From positions 1-64,000 of the forward strand of contig JAJSLL010000001.1 of assembly GCA_026127935.1 (NCBI GenBank): a stretch of 64,000 bases of DNA, read 5' to 3'. The translations under genes and the position numbers were made by a program. Source of the stretch: Thermoplasmatales archaeon (GTDB lineage Archaea > Thermoplasmatota > Thermoplasmata > Thermoplasmatales > GCA-001856825). Shown here one piece after another: positions 58,429-64,000 of this stretch (position 1 is its first letter; each line of letters begins with the position of its first letter). Below the pieces are notes generated by a model, which made no database searches, was not told where the DNA came from, and worked only from the letters and a program-made list of their open reading frames with translations.

Positions 58429-59013
58429 TTGTCGTTGAAGTTAGGAGTCATGGCAAAGGATTTCAGGGTTTATAACAGACTACTGACTCTGCTCAAGGGC
58501 ATGAATGAGCCCTTCATATCTCTGCGCCCTGAAGACAGTTTCACCGGATTCGACGTCGTTTTCACAGACATGGAGCTCAGGGGAAGAAACGTGTTCCAAA
58601 CGAAAGGGGTAGATGAATTTAGGTTGAAACAGCTGGTTCGTTCAAAGAACTCTGAAAAAATAGTTGTTGGCATAGACCCGGGTCCTACCCCAGGGGTTGC
58701 AACGCTGGCAAATAATGTAGTTATTGACAAGCGCAGCATCTACGACGTCGGAGAGATAAGATACTACGTTTCCAAGGTCCGAAGGGAGTGCGTGTACAGC
58801 AGCTTTTTAATTAAGGTAGGTAACGGGGACAGGAGATACAGGAACGAGATCATCCGGAGCTTGGTGGACTTCAGATTGCAGATAGTTGATGAGAGAGGAA
58901 GTTCTAGGACTATAAAGAGGGGAGAGGATTTTGGTTCAGCGATCAACATTGCCCTTAGCGACGATATTCTTTCTGATCACTTCTTCCACTTTGGTCTTCT
59001 CTTACGTGCGTAA
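58429..59013 (+). CDS. RuvC/RNase H-like fold protein of unknown function
   Basis: 'IVVGIDPGPTPGVATL', 'FLIKVGNGDRRYRNEIIRSLVD', 'GEDFGSAINIAL'. Confidence 0.6.
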   Translation: MSLKLGVMAKDFRVYNRLLTLLKGMNEPFISLRPEDSFTGFDVVFTDMELRGRNVFQTKGVDEFRLKQLVRSKNSEKIVVGIDPGPTPGVATLANNVVIDKRSIYDVGEIRYYVSKVRRECVYSSFLIKVGNGDRRYRNEIIRSLVDFRLQIVDERGSSRTIKRGEDFGSAINIALSDDILSDHFFHFGLLLRA

Positions 59014-59744
59014 TAGCTTGCGATGAAGAGAACTGCGATGATGATTGCGAAGAAAGCGATGATCCCTATGTAGATGTAAATCACGTATGGGTTCCCCGAT
59101 TGGATCTGGAACGTATAGGAGTTTCCGTTCTGAAGTTTTGCTATGCTGTTGTTGAGAATGATAGAAACGGTATATACTCCAGTAGGGAGCTCTCCCGATA
59201 CCCAGTCGTATGAAATGTTCTTCGTGGCGTGGCTGGAAACGTTCACCAATTCACTCCCTGCATATTTCCCGTTGACATTGAATGTCACGTTGATCGCAGT
59301 CAGGTTGAAGTCGGAAGTGTTGTTGATGGTTGCTTTGAGTATTGTGTATTGCTTTACTGTGACTTTCGATGTCATGTTGTAAACGAAGATCTGTCCGTTT
59401 GTCATATAACCGGTAACCTGGAACAGGAGTCTTATCGTTGTTTCAACCGAAGGTGCAGTGATATTGAAAACTGTAGGACCAGCCCTGATGTCGGTCCTGT
59501 AAGAGGGAGATATAGGGGACGCACCTGTCAGGTTGTACCCGGAGACGATCATCGTTATCGAGTAGTTCTTGAAGATCTGCTGCACGTTAATGCTATAAGT
59601 GAAGTTTGAGCTGATTGCAACCGATGAGGGACCGGTGACTGTCACAGGACCGGTTGTGGTTTGATTAGTGGCATTCGCACCCACGACTAGTACTGAACCA
59701 GCAATAAGAGCAATAATTATCAGGCTCACAATGAATGTTTTCAC
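58977..59744 (-). CDS. secreted, C-terminally membrane-anchored CARDB/Ig-like protein
   Basis: N-terminal signal 'FIVSLIIIALIAGSVLVVG'; C-terminal TM 'YIYIGIIAFFAIIIAVLFIASYYARKRRPKWKK'. Confidence 0.7.
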   Translation of the reverse strand: MKTFIVSLIIIALIAGSVLVVGANATNQTTTGPVTVTGPSSVAISSNFTYSINVQQIFKNYSITMIVSGYNLTGASPISPSYRTDIRAGPTVFNITAPSVETTIRLLFQVTGYMTNGQIFVYNMTSKVTVKQYTILKATINNTSDFNLTAINVTFNVNGKYAGSELVNVSSHATKNISYDWVSGELPTGVYTVSIILNNSIAKLQNGNSYTFQIQSGNPYVIYIYIGIIAFFAIIIAVLFIASYYARKRRPKWKK

Positions 59745-62700
59745 GATCTGAACCTCCTTCTGAATATCAACATTACCGCTACCATTGCGAGCACGATGAA
59801 AGCCGAGAAAGCGTAGATGTAATAGTCTTGGGTGAGGTGAGAGTACGGGGAAAGGTCATGCCCAGTTCCGGTCCCGGTGCTCAACTTTAGCTGCGGAATT
59901 GCAAGCGTGACTGTGACGATCTTCGTGGTGTTTCCATAGCTTATCAGCACGGAAATTTGCTGACCAACCAGTGATTTTCCTGAGGTAGAATTGATGAAGA
60001 TATACGTCGTGTTGTTTCTGCCTGATGCAAGGTAGGTGGTGAAGTTTCCAGAATTGTTGAAGGTCGCGATTATGCCATTCGAAGTCAACAGTCCTTGATT
60101 GAGTATCGATGCATTGACTGCGGTCAGTACGTTGCCTGTGTTGTATAACGTCAGAGGGATCTCCAGAACATTTCCGACGACCTTGCCGGTGCTGTTGCTC
60201 AGCTTGGCAGTTATATCCTGAACCTTATTTATCGTGAAATTGACTTGAACAGTCTGGAATGTGTTTCCGAAATAGACTCTAACATCGACACTCTGAGAGC
60301 CTGCAGTCGCACCAGATGGAATCTTGATCGTTACGTTGGTCTCCCCTGAAGTGTTCGGTAGCAACGTTATTGCATTGCCGCTTACGTAGAATGTCGACGA
60401 ATTACCGATTGTGAATTTCAAGGGGACATTTGCATGGCTCGTTATTAGGAGCGGGAAGGTATAAGACTGGCCCGCAGAGAGAAGCGGTTCACCCGATTCC
60501 GCATAGAATGATGCCTTCTGAACTAAGTTTAGCTTGAAGGCTAGTGTAGCAGAACTTATCCCCGACACTTTTACATTCTGGTTGATCGAATAGTTGTCCA
60601 GATACCCATAGTATGAATAGGTCGTGGTGGCACTGAATGTGTAAGTGCCGTTTGGCAGATTTATGATTCCCGATGAATGGAGATAATAAGGTGCATCGCT
60701 CTTGATCGAAACCATCCCAGAGTATGATGAATTGTTCAGGTATGTTCCATAGTTAAGAGGATACCCATTATTTAGGGCTATGTTCAAGTTGAGACCCGTG
60801 CTCTTGAGATCGAACCCGCCGAAATATGCGAGATTGCCGGAGGTCACGTAGATGGAGTAGTTTCCGCGGGGTAATGATATCGTTCCCGAACCCACCATTC
60901 CTGTCACGTTCTTTGGTCCCTGAATGTAATAGGTTCCGGCGTTGAGTGTTGAACCACCGTAAGTAAAGTTCATAGAAACGTTGGAAAGCGCTTCGACAAG
61001 TACACCCTTGAGTGTAATGGATTGTGGGGAGGAAATGTAACTTGTAGTGGAGGCATAATAGATGTAGGAGGTGTTGAAGTTCTTTTCAAGGGTGAAGGAA
61101 TAAGTTCCTTTTGGCAGAAGAATGGAGCTCCCCCAGCTCACATTTCCGGACGAGGAACCTATGTTGACGTTACCCGACGGAGAGGCAGAAATGGTGACGT
61201 TGTAGGCCGTTTTAAAATTCAGTGAGACGTTCGTGTCGTTCGTTAGGTATATCTTTTCGAGTGCTGCAGTTGTCCCGCTATAAGCATAGATCGTATAGGT
61301 ACCTACCGGCAGTGTGGAGTTTAGCGCTGTGGATACGAGAGTACCATTACTGAAGACATAGACTTCCTGGACAGGGTCGACATTCAGTCTGGCCATCACT
61401 GTCAGGTTAGCGTTGAAGCTCTGAGACGAAGCTCCAGGACCAACCGAAATGAAATTCTGTGACGAAGTTACACTCGTCCCTGGATGAGAGAAAGTCATGG
61501 AATAGTTTCCTGGTAACATTGTGAGGTTGAAGTAGTGAGTGCCTGAAATCACGTAGTCTTGTGTTCCATTCAGATAGAGATTGATTGGAACGCTTCCGGA
61601 GTACGACGCATAGACGGAAACATTCACAGGCAGAGCCTGAAGTTCAATATTGGTTGGTGAAGAGGACTGTACGGTATAACCCGGAGAAATGAAGCTGGTG
61701 TTGCTCAAACTCGCTCCATCATAGAGGTATATTGAGTATGAACCGTTGGATCCAACGAACGAGTCGTAATACGGACCGCTTCCCATCTGTGTAGTCAGCA
61801 GACCTTTAACCGACGCACCATTACTTGTGACTGTCCCATTCAGCTGCTGTCCCAGTTGTCCTTTAAGGTTCAGGTACTGGGTTTGGTCGCCCAGTGTGAA
61901 GAACAAGGATGCGACGTAGAGTGAAGAGTTGTATTGCGAGTGTGTCACCACGCTATAGTCTCCTGGAGGCAGATAGATTGCGAAGTGACCTGTGTTGTTG
62001 CCGTAAAGGCTGACAAAAATATTGCTTCCTGTGATTGAGATGTATGTGTAGCTCTGGATAGCATTACTAACTGTGTACTGGCCCGTGACAAGATAAGACC
62101 TCTGAAGGTTCAGGAAAACAGTCTTTGCCCCTGAAACTTTCAAGATCCCCGAAGCAGAGTAGTATGAGCCATCATACAGAATATCTGTATAGAATGTATT
62201 GGTTGAGACCGGTAAACTGTAATATCCGATGCCCTGAGAATTTGTCAGCACTGTCTGAGTACTCAGATTCTCCGAACCGTTGTTGATCTGAATGGGTGCA
62301 CTTACAAGCTGACCATAGACCTCAGTGATGAAGGTGATTCTGTACGTTCTGGAGAACGAAAGATCCAGACGAGTGGTCGTATTGATTGTGACTCTTGTCG
62401 TGAAATTATCCCATAGTCCGGAGCTAGTCGCGCTGACATTGAACACTCCCGGAAGCAGTTCAAATAGCTGTGCAGGCTTAGTGAGATTGTAGGTCTTGCT
62501 ATAATTCCCTCTACTGAAGGTTATCTTTGCACCAGGAGAGATTGAGTTCCCGTTTGCAAGCGTGGCGTTCAACGTCCCGTACGTCATGGGGATATCCTGT
62601 GAAACGGTAGAATTCGAGACAGTAACAGAGGAGATGTTGTTATACCATTTCCCTTCTGTGTATATGGAAATTTCGTAGCTGTATGGAGCGATGTTTGAGA

Positions 62701-64000
62701 AGTGGTATGTTCCATTTGGTGATGTAGTGGTGTAGTAAGCCTTGTTGTACGTAGCGTTGTAAAATTTGACCGTTCCATTTATTGGTTGGTCGGGATTAGT
62801 GAATGTGCTGATCTTAGCGATGTTCAGAAATGCCAGACCGTTGACGTCTGTTGAGTTGATAACCAGATTGCGTGTGATATTCCAGGTCGGCCCATAGTTG
62901 TTGTAGCTCAACCGATCGGCCTGAGCATTGGAGATCGTGACGTTGTAGTATCCCAGAGTCTTGCCTCCGACCATGTACAGCTGGTTGTATGCTCCCGTAG
63001 AATAGGTGATGGTATCGTTCCCTGCAACTGCATAGATTGAGTAATATCCTGTGGAATTCGTCAGGACGGTTTCGTGTGGGATTCCGTACTGGTCTGTCAG
63101 CGTTACTCTTGCCCCCTGAACAGGTTGCCCGCTATTGTCATACACTCTTCCACTGATGATTGCACCGGGGTAGTACTGCAGGAAAACCACGTCACTTGAT
63201 AGGACATAGGACGGCGGGAATAGATCAGTTGTGCCGTCGTGGTTCTTCAGATATTGGTATCCCTGCTCTAGGGAAACCTCTTTCCATGCAGAGGAATGGT
63301 TCTGATAATCGGTATAAGGATTCCACAAAACTGTCTTGTAGGCAACTTCAAAGTTGGACATTCCCCATCCCTGCATGGCGGGATACGAACTCAGGCCGCT
63401 AGAGTACCCAGGTATACCGTTGGTCGATCCAATTGTTGACGGCGGGTACCCGATGAAGCCTCTGTAGATAGTGGTGTTGTAGAACTGTGGGGTATACGAG
63501 ATGTTGTAGCTGGCCGCTGTATCTCCAGATGGGAAATTCTGTATTGCATAAGTGTTGCCGGAAGTGTCCGTGACGTTTATGTTGTAAAATTCTGTCGGAA
63601 CTATTTCCCCAGACGCATTGACGTACGGGAAATCACCCAGATACGAAGGAGCGTAGAATATTCCGGTATTCGTTCCATTGAACGGGAAGAGCCCGTAGTC
63701 CACAGCTACGTAACTCATGTACTTGCTCATGAATTGCTCAACGGCTGAATACAGGTTGATCAGAGTAGCAAGTGAATACGTGTTCGTTAGGAAATGTTCC
63801 ATTATTATGTAAACAGCGTCTCCTCTCTGAATCAACTGGTGCTGCCCGTAGTAGGAAGGGTTTGCGTTGATCTGTGCTATCATTCCATCCTGATGTGAGT
63901 TGCTCGGATTTGCCATGTAGCTCATTACAAGGTTTGTGCCATTTTGACCGAGGTAATCATTCAGGAGAGGCAGAATAGGCGAATCGTTAAAGTTGCCCGT
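59741..64000 (-). CDS. C-terminal part of an AglB/STT3-like oligosaccharyltransferase with very long extracytoplasmic tail (5' end outside window)
   Basis: ORF open to the window edge (upstream of the listed Met reads TGNFNDSPILPLLNDYLGQNGTNLVMSYMA); 'SNFEVAYKTVLWNPYT..VVFLQYYPGAIISGRVYDNSGQPVQGARV' resembles the AglB C-terminal 'FEYVPGA' segment followed by carboxypeptidase-regulatory-like repeats; C-terminal TM. Confidence 0.55.
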   Translation of the reverse strand, partial: TGNFNDSPILPLLNDYLGQNGTNLVMSYMANPSNSHQDGMIAQINANPSYYGQHQLIQRGDAVYIIMEHFLTNTYSLATLINLYSAVEQFMSKYMSYVAVDYGLFPFNGTNTGIFYAPSYLGDFPYVNASGEIVPTEFYNINVTDTSGNTYAIQNFPSGDTAASYNISYTPQFYNTTIYRGFIGYPPSTIGSTNGIPGYSSGLSSYPAMQGWGMSNFEVAYKTVLWNPYTDYQNHSSAWKEVSLEQGYQYLKNHDGTTDLFPPSYVLSSDVVFLQYYPGAIISGRVYDNSGQPVQGARVTLTDQYGIPHETVLTNSTGYYSIYAVAGNDTITYSTGAYNQLYMVGGKTLGYYNVTISNAQADRLSYNNYGPTWNITRNLVINSTDVNGLAFLNIAKISTFTNPDQPINGTVKFYNATYNKAYYTTTSPNGTYHFSNIAPYSYEISIYTEGKWYNNISSVTVSNSTVSQDIPMTYGTLNATLANGNSISPGAKITFSRGNYSKTYNLTKPAQLFELLPGVFNVSATSSGLWDNFTTRVTINTTTRLDLSFSRTYRITFITEVYGQLVSAPIQINNGSENLSTQTVLTNSQGIGYYSLPVSTNTFYTDILYDGSYYSASGILKVSGAKTVFLNLQRSYLVTGQYTVSNAIQSYTYISITGSNIFVSLYGNNTGHFAIYLPPGDYSVVTHSQYNSSLYVASLFFTLGDQTQYLNLKGQLGQQLNGTVTSNGASVKGLLTTQMGSGPYYDSFVGSNGSYSIYLYDGASLSNTSFISPGYTVQSSSPTNIELQALPVNVSVYASYSGSVPINLYLNGTQDYVISGTHYFNLTMLPGNYSMTFSHPGTSVTSSQNFISVGPGASSQSFNANLTVMARLNVDPVQEVYVFSNGTLVSTALNSTLPVGTYTIYAYSGTTAALEKIYLTNDTNVSLNFKTAYNVTISASPSGNVNIGSSSGNVSWGSSILLPKGTYSFTLEKNFNTSYIYYASTTSYISSPQSITLKGVLVEALSNVSMNFTYGGSTLNAGTYYIQGPKNVTGMVGSGTISLPRGNYSIYVTSGNLAYFGGFDLKSTGLNLNIALNNGYPLNYGTYLNNSSYSGMVSIKSDAPYYLHSSGIINLPNGTYTFSATTTYSYYGYLDNYSINQNVKVSGISSATLAFKLNLVQKASFYAESGEPLLSAGQSYTFPLLITSHANVPLKFTIGNSSTFYVSGNAITLLPNTSGETNVTIKIPSGATAGSQSVDVRVYFGNTFQTVQVNFTINKVQDITAKLSNSTGKVVGNVLEIPLTLYNTGNVLTAVNASILNQGLLTSNGIIATFNNSGNFTTYLASGRNNTTYIFINSTSGKSLVGQQISVLISYGNTTKIVTVTLAIPQLKLSTGTGTGHDLSPYSHLTQDYYIYAFSAFIVLAMVAVMLIFRRRFRS

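Noticed and set aside
1-64000. CRISPR array or Cas genes
   Set aside because: No regularly spaced direct repeats or Cas motifs noticed on reading either strand.

Overview
This 64-kb window is archaeal chromosome. Gene content (AglB-like N-glycosylation, EndA, Nob1, CarS, LSm/L37e/PurF, pyruvoyl-ArgDC, 2-oxoacid:ferredoxin oxidoreductases) suggests a Thermoplasmata-like heterotrophic acidophile; this lineage call is inference. Most of the window is ordinary housekeeping or metabolism. It includes a seven-gene run of POR/VOR-type plus IOR-type oxidoreductases ending in a ketopantoate reductase-like gene, GlyRS, LeuRS, AlaX, acetyl-CoA synthetase, agmatinase, archease, MTAP, an RNase J-like beta-CASP protein, an XPD/DinG helicase, EndA, Nob1, Nth and one complete tRNA-Glu(UUC). 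The first ~17 nt look like the 3' end of another tRNA, possibly tRNA-His. A decayed accessory patch lies at about 12.1 kb and 16.2-19.9 kb. It holds a GNAT pseudogene, a wHTH + nucleotidyltransferase pair whose NTase is broken, a DUF4143-ATPase scrap and transposase scraps. The items most worth a second look are: (i) a translationally coupled galE / degenerate-Walker-A KaiC-like / intact KaiC-like triad; (ii) a wHTH fused to a substrate-binding-protein-like domain; (iii) an AglB-like protein with a tail of about 1,100 residues and a C-terminal membrane anchor; (iv) a RuvC/RNase H-like protein and an Sm-like protein of unknown function; (v) a perfect 9-1-9 operator at a DtxR-type regulator; (vi) an NTase-phosphoesterase pair. 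No CRISPR array was seen. All family calls were made by eye from motifs; no database search was run.
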